The notes under the pieces: generated by a model
The model's database searches: none
What the model saw: the letters and a program-made list of their open reading frames with translations, nothing else
What the model was told of the DNA's origin: nothing
Assembly (NCBI GenBank): GCA_023846275.1
Contig: CM043874.1
Coordinates: 30,601,630 to 30,665,629 of the forward strand
Reading direction: 5' to 3'
Length of the DNA stretch: 64,000 nucleotides
DNA from: Vanilla planifolia
Lineage: Eukaryota; Streptophyta; Magnoliopsida; Asparagales; Orchidaceae
Translations under genes and position numbers: made by a program
In this document: piece by piece, positions 24,351 to 34,612 of the stretch
Numbering within the stretch: position 1 is the stretch's first letter
Layout: each line of letters begins with the position of its first letter

Positions 24351-26061
24351 TTAAAAGAATATTTAAAGATATAATTTTAAAATAATTTCCATAAATTTGA
24401 GAAAATCTTTTAAAATGATTTTGTGCAAAATTTAATTTTATTTTAAAAAATATTAATTTTTTTAATAATAATTAAAAAAATTATGAAATAAAAAAATGAA
24501 CAAGGATTAAAGTGCATATAAATGATTTTTATCTTATTCAGATTAAAATCAAGCCTACATCTACCTCCAATATAAACCAAGTAAAAAAACACTCAATATA
24601 AATATTTCACCAAAAGAAGAGTAAGCTAAACCTTCATAAGAATGAAACAAAAAAGATAGGCTATTGAGATCTTATAATAACATAAAATTAGCAAGAGAAT
24701 AAAAGTATTTAATAACACTAAATAAAAATAAATACAAATAAAAATCTTATGCTTGATTAAATTCTTAATGAGGAATAAGTGTTTTAATTAAATCAATTAG
24801 GAATAACAAAAATTAAGAACTTAACTAATTTAAGAAGGAAGGAGAAATTAGAAGTTTGATGACTGAAGGACATAGTGAATGGAGGCAACAATGAACACCG
24901 ATTGCTTATGGCTTGAAGGACTTGAAAATTTTCTTCCAATTTGATCACAATTTTATAAAAAATTCATCAATTCATTATATTAAAAAAATTTCCTATTTAT
25001 AAAATTTTCCAATGGTAAAAAGAAGTTTCCAAATAGGCCAATTAATCTTTATTGGTTGAAAAAAATATTTTTAATTAAAAACTTAATCTTATTAAAATAA
25101 AAGGTCTAATGGCTCAAATAGTAACAGCTAAAATAGTCGTTGCATTGGAGCCATATGATCAAAAGGCTTCAGAACCGTTCGATTGCCAAAATTAGACTTG
25201 ATCTAAACTGTTAGATATGAATCGTGATCTGATAGTTGGATTTAGATCTTACATGTGGATAAAATATGGACTATGTGATCACAAAAATATATAATCGAAC
25301 AATAGATTTAATTAGGTGATTTTAAAAGACATGATATTAGGATCGTTCAGTCATAAAATTACTAATTGGATGGCTCATGAAACTCTCGCAATTACGAAAG
25401 CTAGCTGCGTGAAAGTAATCCTAAGTTTTAGTCCTACATCTCTTGTTGTATCTTAAAATATTTTATCATAAACCTTTTCCTACACATAATAATTTGCCTA
25501 TTGGGGTTGGCTGCCCTTTGTTATCTTAGGAAGTGATCACTTGTGTTGTTAGAGATTTAATTTAATGTTTTATGGACAGATGTGGGAGTAATGCCCTGAT
25601 ATAATAAGCATATTTAGAGGCATGTTCAGTAGATGAGATTTTGGTTTCTATTAATTTTATTTTTATTTCATTTGTTATTAATAATTTTATTATTTTACTG
25701 ATTAATGAACATTACTATATTGTACATTTTGCAACAAGTTAACATTACCCGTGTATTCTCTCATGTTATTTGAAATCTTAATTTAGATTCAAATATTTGT
25801 TTACACATGGGTGTGTGGTATGCCTGTAGATTAGAATTTAACTTTGACTTCTTATCAACTCTTCTAAATGATTACAAAAGGGAGAGAAAAGATATGCAAG
25901 AATGTAGGTGGAGCTTCAATGTAGAAAGAGCTAACTCAAATGCATTTTAGTTATGTGATTGCATTGAAGTTAATTGCATTGTTTTATACTTGCTTTATTG
26001 CACACTTGAATTAATTTATTGGTATTTATGCAATTTCATATGGTTTTATTACTATATAATT
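24351..26061. other. AT-rich interval upstream of a copia 3' end
   Basis: A/T-only tracts fill 24380-24500. The stretch 25410-25480 (AGTCCTACATCTCTTG ... TTTCCTACACATAATAA) recalls wording common in plant LTRs. The part nearest 26061 should be the 3' portion of a Sirevirus-like element, since its polypurine tract follows, but no pol codons are readable. Confidence 0.4.
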
Positions 26062-26087
26062 TTTTTGTCATCATGAAAGAGGGAGAT
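26062..26087 (+). promoter_or_regulatory. Sirevirus-type polypurine tract (plus strand)
   Basis: The bases read TTTTTGTCATCATGAAAGAG followed by GGAGAT, directly before TGTTGAGCC. This is close to the Sirevirus consensus TCATCATCAAAAAGGGGGAGA that primes plus-strand synthesis at the 3' LTR. It is better preserved than the minus-strand example at 10510. Confidence 0.7.
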
Positions 26088-27456
26088 TGTTGAGCCTATG
26101 CCATCATGTGATAGATGATAACTAAATCATATATTTGTGTGCCATGTGTGCTTCAATTGTAATGAACATGTTTATAAAGAAATAGTCAAGCATGTAGTGA
26201 TTAAGGACTTTGTTGGCTTAAGTTTCCATGGAGGAGCCATAAGGAAATAGCTCATGATGGGTGGCTTTCGTCTGGGGCTTATATTTACTTCACTTGGTTA
26301 GAATGTTAAAATAACACTAAGAATCATGTTGCAATTAGGTCATGCATCATTTTCATACATCTCTTTTGTACACATGCATAACTAATTGTTTTTATTCATA
26401 GATCATGAGTGTGTATTGGCTTGTAAGAAAATTTTAAGTTACACATTAAGCATAATACATGGATAACACCATAAGTTACAGTAAAATCAAGTGAAAATTA
26501 AAATCCAAACAATTCAAGTACTAATAAGCTGAATATGTACTAATAATACAATTTGATACCATTACTATACATTACAACTAGTTCATCTATGCAATTAGAC
26601 AACGTTTGGACTCGATGATGTAGTACTTGAGTAGATGTTTGAACTTGCTCATACAGTACAAAGTCTTTTATCCTATAATACAACATCTACTAGATGTTCA
26701 TATATGTAAGAGATATCTAGTCTCTCAACATTCATATAACATTATGTCATGCATTATGTTAATATGATCCTAGTTAAACTGAGAAGGTATTTTATAATCT
26801 AAGAGAAATAATGTGATTATACAGTATGATGATCAAATGATATTATATGATTCATTTCAAGCCAAAGAGTTGTACATGGAGTTGCTGGAGTTGAAAAACT
26901 TTATACTATACAATATTTGTTATTTTATAGTATGATTAATATCAAACTAAAGTGATTTAAGTTGATACTTAGGCATGTGAAGAAACTTAAATGCTTCTCT
27001 ATAATACGGTGGTCATTATTGTATTATATGATCCTTTTTAAACATGCATATAAAGTTGATTAGATAGTCTAATAGTCAAGAAAATTAATTTGTTAAGTGG
27101 TATTATATAGAACAAATGAAAGAGATAACCTATAATGGCTAGTTAATCATATTAGAAACCATGAAATTAGTTATTTATATCCATTGAGATTTCTTAAATT
27201 ATTTGCTTATCTTTTGTCCCAATATAAAAAGCACCTAAATGAGGAGAAAAAGCTTATGCATCTAAATCTTCTTCCATACCTTAACTAATTGAAGATTTTG
27301 CTTTAACCATGCCTTAACTTTATGCATCATCATTTGTGAAGCATTCCAATAGTGAGAAATCAATACAATGCTTATTAGCCTTTCTTGTATTGATTCATTT
27401 AAGTCTTTATTATTTGTGTTTCTTTTGGGCCCTTTATTGCTCCCTTTATGGATTAA
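26088..27456 (+). repeat. 3' LTR of a Sirevirus-like copia element (plus orientation)
   Basis: The start TGTTGAGCC is fixed by the polypurine tract just before it. The right end is taken as the edge of the gag-protease element at 27457 and is uncertain. The interior is noncoding, with many 'tatacagtatgatgatca' type words. It resembles 9655-10509 in style, but I could not align the two, so they may be different families. Confidence 0.55.
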
Positions 27457-28168
27457 AGTTACAATAATGGAAATTGAAGCATGAGAATGACAAAGAACTA
27501 AGGAAAGAAAGAAGAGTTTTTGTTACAAAATATGGAACTCCACAAGAAGATAGAATTCAATGAGATGGGATTTTATGAAAAGATCTAAATTTCTTCATTC
27601 ATCATTCTTCCCTTTTATATAAACATTTGGATATAATATTTTGTTTTAAGATAGATATTTTTAATTTCACAAGAAACATGAGGTTTTAACCAAAACCTCA
27701 AATTTTGAAATTTTTGCAAAAACTGCATCACTAAGGGCCCATCTAAGCATGCAGCCTACTACACACAATCAGATGATCATGCATGAACAGAGTCCTTCTA
27801 TGCACGCATTGACCTTGCAACATGGTAAGTGTATCTGACATACATGAAAACCACATGCTCAATAGGTAGGATGGTGTCACATGTGTAGTGCATGTGGGCA
27901 AATGGTACCCATAACTGCATGTGTTTTGCACATTCTTGCTTCTAATGCATTGCACCTTCTCATGCATGCATTAGTGCATCTATGAATGGTGAGCGACTAG
28001 TGTGCTATAACATGTGCTTTAATGTGCCAACAGCAAGCCTCGAAGAACTTCTATAGATGTGGTAATTGCAAGTTAGTGTTATAACTATTATTTTTGTTCT
28101 TTTGTCTCCCCCATTGATTTTTTTTACAATTTTTTAATTTAATGAATCTATAATTGAGATATTTATCA
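27457..28168 (-). repeat. LTR of gag-protease element copy 2 (left, 3' LTR)
   Basis: It starts AGTTACAATAATGG (TG mutated to AG) and ends ATTTATCA. It shares the purine-rich opening, the central 'gtgcatg' tract and the 'aatgaatctataattgag' end with copy 1. A 74-codon minus-strand ORF (27743-27967) lies inside this noncoding LTR and is not a gene. Confidence 0.7.
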
Positions 28169-28740
28169 TAAGTCCCATCTTTTTGTGCTTTGATTTTCAT
28201 TGAATCATTTTTTAAACTAATTCTTTGTAAGATCTAGTCATGTTGTCTTTTAAAGTAATCTCAAGAGATTGAGAATTCCATAAGTTAGTTTATTCAACTT
28301 TATTACTAGTAGCATATAATTTTGGTAGATATTCACTAGCCTCTGTACTTGATCAGGACCAACAATGTCTTTTGTCATTGTTTCTTTGTCTTAGGTTAGA
28401 ATGAAGTGTTGTCCATCCTTCGTAATCCAATATTATTGTGCTTGTTGATAGAATATGACATCTTGATCTTATAAATAGGGATTTTTTGGTGTAATTTGAC
28501 AAACATCTAGAGATATTACTTTATAAATAACTACATCAATATATCTTTAATGATAACAAATTTCACAATGCATTATTTTTCAACTCTCATCTTAGAGCTT
28601 TATGAATCCACCTAAAAGAGTAGGGTCTTGGATGTATAGTCTTTAAGTTTAATCTCTTCACTAGACTTTTTAATATTAGAATTTTTCACTTTCAATATCA
28701 ATAATAGCATTGATAAGCTCTTTTTTACTTGAATTTGGAT
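28169..28740 (-). pseudogene. Decayed aspartic protease and tail (element copy 2)
   Basis: The minus-strand translation gives AIIDIES at the expected D-[ST]-G site (about 28700), then SLDVCQITPKNPYL, DVIFYQQAQ, ITKDGQHFIL, and DQVQRLVNIYQNYMLLVI. The last block is where full Ty3/gypsy polyproteins of this type lead into reverse transcriptase; here a short AT-rich tail follows, then the LTR. Stops and frame changes are present. It matches copy 1 block by block, and keeps the part that copy 1 lost. Confidence 0.7.
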
Positions 28741-29944
28741 GGTAAAAAATTCTTCTTTTTATTTTATTTCATTAGATATGTCATTTAGACTTATCATAAG
28801 AGATAAGCTTTCATCAACTTGAAGAGGGGTTTTAAATACCTTTTTATTCTTAGCTACAATAAGTACTTTATCTTTCTTGAACATTTTTAAAAAATAACTC
28901 AGGATATATTTTCCAATATTTTTTTTGTATGTGTTTATCTTCTTATAGTGGTCATGGTACTTATAAGTTCTGCTAGTAGCCATTATTATAACATACTTTG
29001 TTAAAAAAATACCATTACAATTATTATCAATTTTTAGAATTATATTCAAACTTCTTAATATTTTCTTTTTCTAATTTTATCTCTTTATATTCATTCTTTT
29101 TTTAGTAGCTATTATGAATGTATTGCCATGTTTTAAATATTAAATATAAAAAAGAGATAATTTTATGATAATAGGATAATATAGACTTGCAATGTACTCT
29201 TACAATATTGCTTATTGATGGATATTTCCAAACTCATGGCTTATCATCAAAATTTTGTAATATATTCTTGTATCATTTGTCTTTATTAGTATCCTAAGTT
29301 ATGTCACTTTCTCCACCTTTCATCCATCTAACCCATGGGATAGAATTCTCTTCTGATTAGATTTTCAAATTTTCTTCATGCCACTTTTGTGACTATACCA
29401 ATTCTTAAGTAAGAATTCTATCAAGCTAAGGAATGTTAATTATTTTTAATTTAGTATAAGCTAATTTATCAGTTGGTGAATAGTCATATAGAGAAATATA
29501 TCTCTAGTTTCTTCTACTAGGCATATAATTTTATGGCACCATCATACCATCATAAATTACAAATAAAGCATAGCAACTAACTTAAAAGGGTACTATTAAT
29601 TCCTATGCATTAAAAATGTAATATTGATGATGTCATCATCATCTTCATCTCTAACTATCATTAGATTATCACTTAATATAGAATTCTTTTGCTAAAGAAT
29701 ATGTTTTTTTGATAGATTATCTTTTATGTCCATCATAGGAGGGGATTAGGATTTTAGCATCATCTATATTAACACTTGCATTTGTTGGGATAATAGAGCT
29801 AATTGTGTCCCCAAACTTGATGGTTATATAATTGATGTAGTCATCACAACTCAAGCCTCCTCAATCTCTTGATTCCCTTTTGTATCTTACTCTTTAACTA
29901 CTTTTTTCTTGATTCTTATAATTATTATTAAATGAAGGGCTTTG
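28741..29944 (-). pseudogene. Probable gag/linker remnant of element copy 2
   Basis: A 96-codon minus-strand open stretch (28759-29049) ends KKVFKTPLQVDESLSLMISL, and the same wording can be followed with stops in copy 1 (about 7760-7960). This conservation suggests it was coding, between gag and protease. No known gag domain is readable farther right. The open stretch lacks a partner frame at its ends and is a remnant rather than a gene. Confidence 0.5.
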
Positions 29945-30544
29945 ACATCAAAATATGTTCAACTTGAACCATCAAATACATGAATGGATAAGGAACTAAG
30001 AGAGGAGGAGAGTTTTTACCACTAAATATGAAATTCCTTAAAAGATGTAATTCAAGAAGATGGGATTTTATAAGGTGTAAATTAATTCATTAATTATTCT
30101 TATCCCTTTATATAAAGGTTTGGATACCAATGTTTTTATAAAATATATATTATTTTTTAATTTTCATAATAAACATGAGGGTTTTACCAAAACTACTAAT
30201 TTTACAAATTTTGCAAAAATCTACATTGCCAAAGGTTTATCTACACATGTGCGACCTACTGCACATACATAAGTGATCACACACATGGGTATTATTCCAA
30301 TGAGCATATTAATCGAGCATTGTGGTAGGTGGCATGGCATTGCATGTGTAGTGTACATCATGGTGGGTATAACTACCACAAGATGTGCTCCGCACATGCA
30401 ATGATTTGAGTGTGAGCTTTTTAGTGCATTGCATTACTTGGACATTGTAACACACTCTTTAATGCACCTACATTATTGTTTCCTCCTCCCTTGATATTTT
30501 TCACAACTTTTAGATTTAAGAATTTATAATTAAGCTCCTTATCA
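29945..30544 (-). repeat. LTR of gag-protease element copy 2 (right, 5' LTR)
   Basis: It aligns with 27457-28168, but its first bases are strongly mutated and it is about 110 bp shorter. It ends TAAGCTCCTTATCA, matching the LTR end of the other copies. Confidence 0.65.
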
Positions 30545-31284
30545 TTGCCAGTCTTTTGACAAAAAGTTTAGTTTTAGTATGTAATCATAGTCATTAGACT
30601 AAGGGTAGATATAGATATAAATTTTAATTAAACTACCTAACAATATTTATTTTATTTACCTTCAAGCATATATTTGCTTGCTACTTCACATAAAGGACTT
30701 GAAGAATAAATCAATAAGAGATTTCTTAAAACACACAATTTACCTCCCTCCCTCCACCTCTTATGGCTCTATCATTCCAACAGGAAGATCAATTGTAGTT
30801 ATAAAACGTATAGGTGCTCTTATTGATATTCATTTGGTTACATCATCTCTTACAAGGTTGAGATCTTTTATGGTTCCAACCAAGTAGGCGAGCTTGACCT
30901 AATTAGATAGATCTCTTCATTCTTAAGAAGGTAATTTTCTTAAATGCCTACTACCTACAAACTTGTGGCTAAGAGGTCTTTCATTACACAATTAGAAGTA
31001 ATGGAATTAAAAAGATCTAGACTTAATCAAGTTTTTAAATTATAATATATTTAAGTTAAAACTCTCATAGTAAAATCAAGGTAATTCATTACCCTTTCTT
31101 AATGAAAATTAATTTGCTCAAGCCTTTAAGCTTAGACACACTCTTATTATTGATTTTTTTGGCTTCAATGTACTCTTATTACTGATTAATTTATCTTGTT
31201 AAGGACTTCACTTCATTACCCACATCATATCTTAGATATATCTCTAATCTAGTCCATTATGCCTCTATTTGAACATTAAACCTA
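30545..31284. other. Unclassified interval with a 69-codon ORF
   Basis: A plus-strand ORF (30678-30887) contains a somewhat less AT-rich core (LPPSTSYGSIIPTGRS). No family is recognised on either strand. A dispersed motif copy lies at 31075-31215. Confidence 0.35.
31075..31215 (+). repeat. Dispersed ~120-bp motif, copy 1
   Basis: The copy contains AAGGTAATTCATTACCCTTT, then TTGCTCAAGCC, and later TTAAGGACTTCACTTCATTA. The same order of words recurs at 33476-33590 and 34498-34612, and a short piece recurs at 31967-32010. The family is unknown. Confidence 0.5.
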
Positions 31285-31580
31285 TAACACTTAAGATAGG
31301 AGAGGGTAGGGAGTGACAACTATTTGATGTCTAAGAGCTAGAATCATTAAATAAGAATTAACTCTTAGTAGGCTTCTATTTATATGGTGTGATGTTGAAT
31401 AGTCTCACATCAAAAAAAGAGAATGATTCTTTATTTATATTTGAGATAATGGTCATAAGATTTCAATGCATCTTTTAGAGACAGCATGCTTTAGTTGTTA
31501 TAAGATATCTAAATCAAAATAATATCTTGACATAGTGAGATTAGATTATGATATTATAATATCAAAAGATCATTAGCTTA
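31285..31580 (+). repeat. Tandem ~290-bp repeat, unit 1
   Basis: The unit starts TAACACTTAAGATAGGAGAG and includes TAGTCTCACATCAAAAAAAG. The following unit at 31581 runs parallel to it along its whole length at roughly three quarters identity by eye. The 'agtctcacatc' wording is typical of plant LTR sequences. Confidence 0.65.
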
Positions 31581-31860
31581 TAACACCTAAGATTAAAGAG
31601 GAGTAAGGAGTGATCATTGAGTGATATCTCGAAACTAGAATCATCATATAAGGAGAAGACCCTAGTAAGCTTCTTAATGAAGGGGTACAATGATGAATAG
31701 CCTCATATTAAGAAAAAAAGAGGATGATTCTAAGATTTTTATCTGAGATAATGATCTTAAGATGTTAAGATGCTTTCTAGGGATAAAGCCCACTATAGTT
31801 ATTATAAGAAAGTCACATGAGGGTAATACCTTAATAAGACAAGGTCATGATAATGCCCTT
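31581..31860 (+). repeat. Tandem ~290-bp repeat, unit 2
   Basis: The unit starts TAACACCTAAGATTAAAGAG and includes TAGCCTCATATTAAGAAAAA. It is a direct, adjacent duplicate of 31285-31580. The divergence shows that the duplication is old. Confidence 0.65.
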
Positions 31861-32029
31861 ATATCTTATTGCTTCTAACTTGTCTTTATGATCATTGTTA
31901 AATTGACAACCTCCATCTAGCTTTCCTTGAATGATAGATTTTTGTTTTGGCCTAAATTACTATAAGTAATTTAATTCATCATACCCTTTTCAACCTTATA
32001 ATCATGGGATCTATTCATTGTCCAACAAA

Positions 32030-33020
32030 ACATTAAACCATTCAACTTCGAGAAGAACTCAAAGAATAAATGATCTTTCCATAATAAAAGTTAGGAAAAA
32101 GATCAAACATGCATGTCAAGAAGAAGAGCACATATATGACATTATTCATATGCACAACATGTGCAATTAACTACATGCAGATAGTAGATCATGCTCATGG
32201 TAAGCTAGCCTAAGACAGATAAGTACGTTATAGATCTTTGATGCATGAGAATCAAGCACATCCATTCAAGGATGGAGCTGAACAACTACCCATCTACCAT
32301 GGTAAACTCTTAAGAAAGGTGAATATCTATTCTTCAAACTCATTTTCCAATAAATGTGAAGAACTCAATGTCAAGAAAAAACAATATAGTTAGGCAATGT
32401 AGTTGTATTTGGAAAAACTTTGATGCAACACAAGTCACAAAAATAGAAACATATGTTTAGAGGATCTATTCTAAGTTAACAAAACTATAGCTTATGTATG
32501 AAGTTGTATTTAAGAAAAAATAAGGTTGAAAGTGACTTGAATTTTGAAAAAAAAGAGGTGCATGATCAGGGGACCTATCCAAGGTCTAGTAAGAAATTGA
32601 ACCATTCAACATTATAAAGACCTTGAAGAAAATCAAATTTTCGTGAAAGAAATTATAAAAAAGGATCTATTATGCAGATCAAGAATCAAGAAAAGAGGCA
32701 TGCTAGACACTTGTGACACATACAATAAATCACATTCTCAAGAAGATTGTTCACATTCATGGCACATGTAGCTAATAGCAAAAATGTAGCAAATCAAGCC
32801 TATGATAAACTGACATGCAATAGATTAGCACACCATAGATAACATGCTATAGATTGGTACACAAATGTTAGTATGTAGTAAATCAACAATTATTTGATCA
32901 ACACTAGGTAGATTGGCTTATGTTAGATAGGCATTGAAAATGATATGCGACAGATGGTGCATAATATACTGATGTTTGATAGATAACACTCCTAGACCAA
33001 CGTACTGTAAGCTTGCACAT
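32030..33020 (+). repeat. Old direct duplication with a TAGAT-rich minisatellite
   Basis: Two blocks (about 32030-32580 and 32585-33020) both open AACCATTCAAC and share the later words 'catgtca/cttgtgacacat' and 'atgataaactgacatgc'-like text. From 32800 on, short degenerate units built on 'atagattggcacac' repeat several times. No coding potential is seen. Confidence 0.4.
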
Positions 33021-33475
33021 GTATGTTGAACTAAACTTGTAGCCAAAAATGTGAGTAGATTACCCAATGTGTGTTTGCACACACCTACCTACATAATAAG
33101 TGTGGTGCCTCTAACTATTACCAACATGTGGTTCATTTTGTAGTAGGTGTGGTAAATGTAGCAATAGCAATCCATGTGTAACATTTCAACACTTGAAGAT
33201 AGTAGGTATAGATTTTGGTGTTCTTTGAATTATTTAAGTTAAATGATGTGAGAAATTAAATAAATATGTGTGTATAAACTAAAATACTATTGTTGTTTTA
33301 TTATAGATATGTAAAAGAGCATCTTCCTTGAGTTCTAATTTCCAATCTTTGAAAAAAAAACTCTCTTTATTATTTTAGTTTTCTTTATCATTCCTGCTTT
33401 AATTCTACTATTCTAACTTTGAAGCAAGGTCTATTGTTGAGGACTTGGAGCAAGTTGCCTCGTAGACATATCACC

Positions 33476-33590
33476 TTAAGTACTTTAAGTGATTTAATTC
33501 ATTATAATTTCTCAAAGAGAATTCTCTTATGCATGCCTTTATGTTTGGGTACTCTTATGCCATTGATTAATTAAGTCATGAGCTTATTGT
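33476..33590 (+). repeat. Dispersed ~120-bp motif, copy 2
   Basis: It contains TAAGTGATTTAATTCATTAT and TTCTCAAAGAGAATTCTCTT, then CCATTGATTAATTAAGTC. It matches the copies at 31075 and 34498. Confidence 0.5.
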
Positions 33591-33614
33591 AAATGTAGGC
33601 AAGAAATAAGCACA

Positions 33615-33950
33615 AGAGAGGGTGAATTATGAAACTTTATAAAATATTTTTATTTTGAGAACTAAATAAAAAGTAGTAAAGGTATTTTGCTTTGTTAATC
33701 AAATTCAACCAATGCAAGCAATCATTTAATGTAAATCACTTGTTAATCTTAATTGCTCATAAATTCAATAGTTTTCCAACAATCTTTTAGTAATTATGAT
33801 TATAGGAAATAATAAATAAAGAATATAAAGCAAGTAAAGCTAAAGGTACAAAATGTTTTAAGTGGTTTATCCCAACTAGTTCCTACATCCACCAATGATC
33901 AACTTAACAAGGTTTTCATTGAATTGAATCTAAAATAGTTTGTAGTGATA
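33615..33950 (+). repeat. Common plant dispersed-repeat wording
   Basis: The stretch begins GAGAGGGTGAATTATGAAAC and later has AAGTGGTTTATCCCAACTAG and CCTACATCCACC. I recall sequences of this order ('agggggtgaatta...', '...gtggttcgg...cctacatccac') as widespread in plant genomes, of uncertain class. This rests on memory, not a search. Confidence 0.35.
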
Positions 33951-34497
33951 TTACTAATATACTAATATAATTCTAGAGAACTTATATCTCAAAAACATTG
34001 ATTTTCAAGGGAATGAAAGCATTATTTAAATGAATCCTAAGTGTTACTTTTGCAAAGGATAAAGGTTTGAAATTCTAACTTAAGTAATTATAGAAAATGA
34101 TCAACTACATGTGGTTTAACAACTCCAAAAAGAACTTTTCTTCATGGCTCTATGATCTATAGGTTGAGAAATCCATCTTAAAGCTACATCTAACTCCAAA
34201 TGCATGAACCTTGCTCCATTTCAAGCATTCACTACTTTTAACATCTAAATCTACATATACTCAACACCTTAAATATTCATTAATAACCAAGAGTTTAGTT
34301 TTGTGATCATCAACTCAAGGGTACAATAGAGCCATCATCCATTAACCACACTTCAATGCAACCAATTTTCTTAGTTCTCTCATCAAACCACTTATCTGAG
34401 CATTGGTTCCTTCTTTTTATGTCTAACTTCCCTTCATGACCATAGCCTAGACATTAAAATCCTCAGCTTTGTTCTCCATTGGTAAATATTTGTCCTA

Positions 34498-34612
34498 AGT
34501 AATTTAATTCATTATACTTTCTTAGTGAGAACCCATTTGCCCAAGACATTAAGATTATGGAATCTCTTGTCATTAATTAGCTCAACTCCTTAAGGACTTC
34601 TACTTGTAGCTT
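34498..34612 (+). repeat. Dispersed ~120-bp motif, copy 3
   Basis: It contains AGTAATTTAATTCATTATAC, TTCTTAGTGAGAACCCATTT, TTGCCCAAGAC and CTCCTTAAGGACTTCTAC. This is the best preserved of the three copies. Confidence 0.5.

Larger units (their letters stand above)
27457..30544 (-). mobile_element. Small LTR retrotransposon with only gag/protease remnants, copy 2
   Basis: LTRs at 27457-28168 and 29945-30544 enclose about 1.8 kb. The interior aligns with that of copy 1 (6669-9654) in the same orientation and order. The minus-strand protease is longer here and continues for some 40 codons past the protease before a GATGGGAC polypurine-like tract and the LTR. Again there is no reverse transcriptase or integrase. 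Two copies with the same compact structure, about 21 kb apart, point to a family that transposed in this form, relying on enzymes supplied by a related element. Confidence 0.75.

Noticed and set aside
27743..27967. 74-codon minus-strand ORF
   Set aside because: It lies inside a noncoding LTR of the gag-protease element.
31075..34612. Regularly recurring motif as a CRISPR-like array
   Set aside because: Spacing is irregular (about 900 bp and more), copies diverge, and the genome is a plant's.
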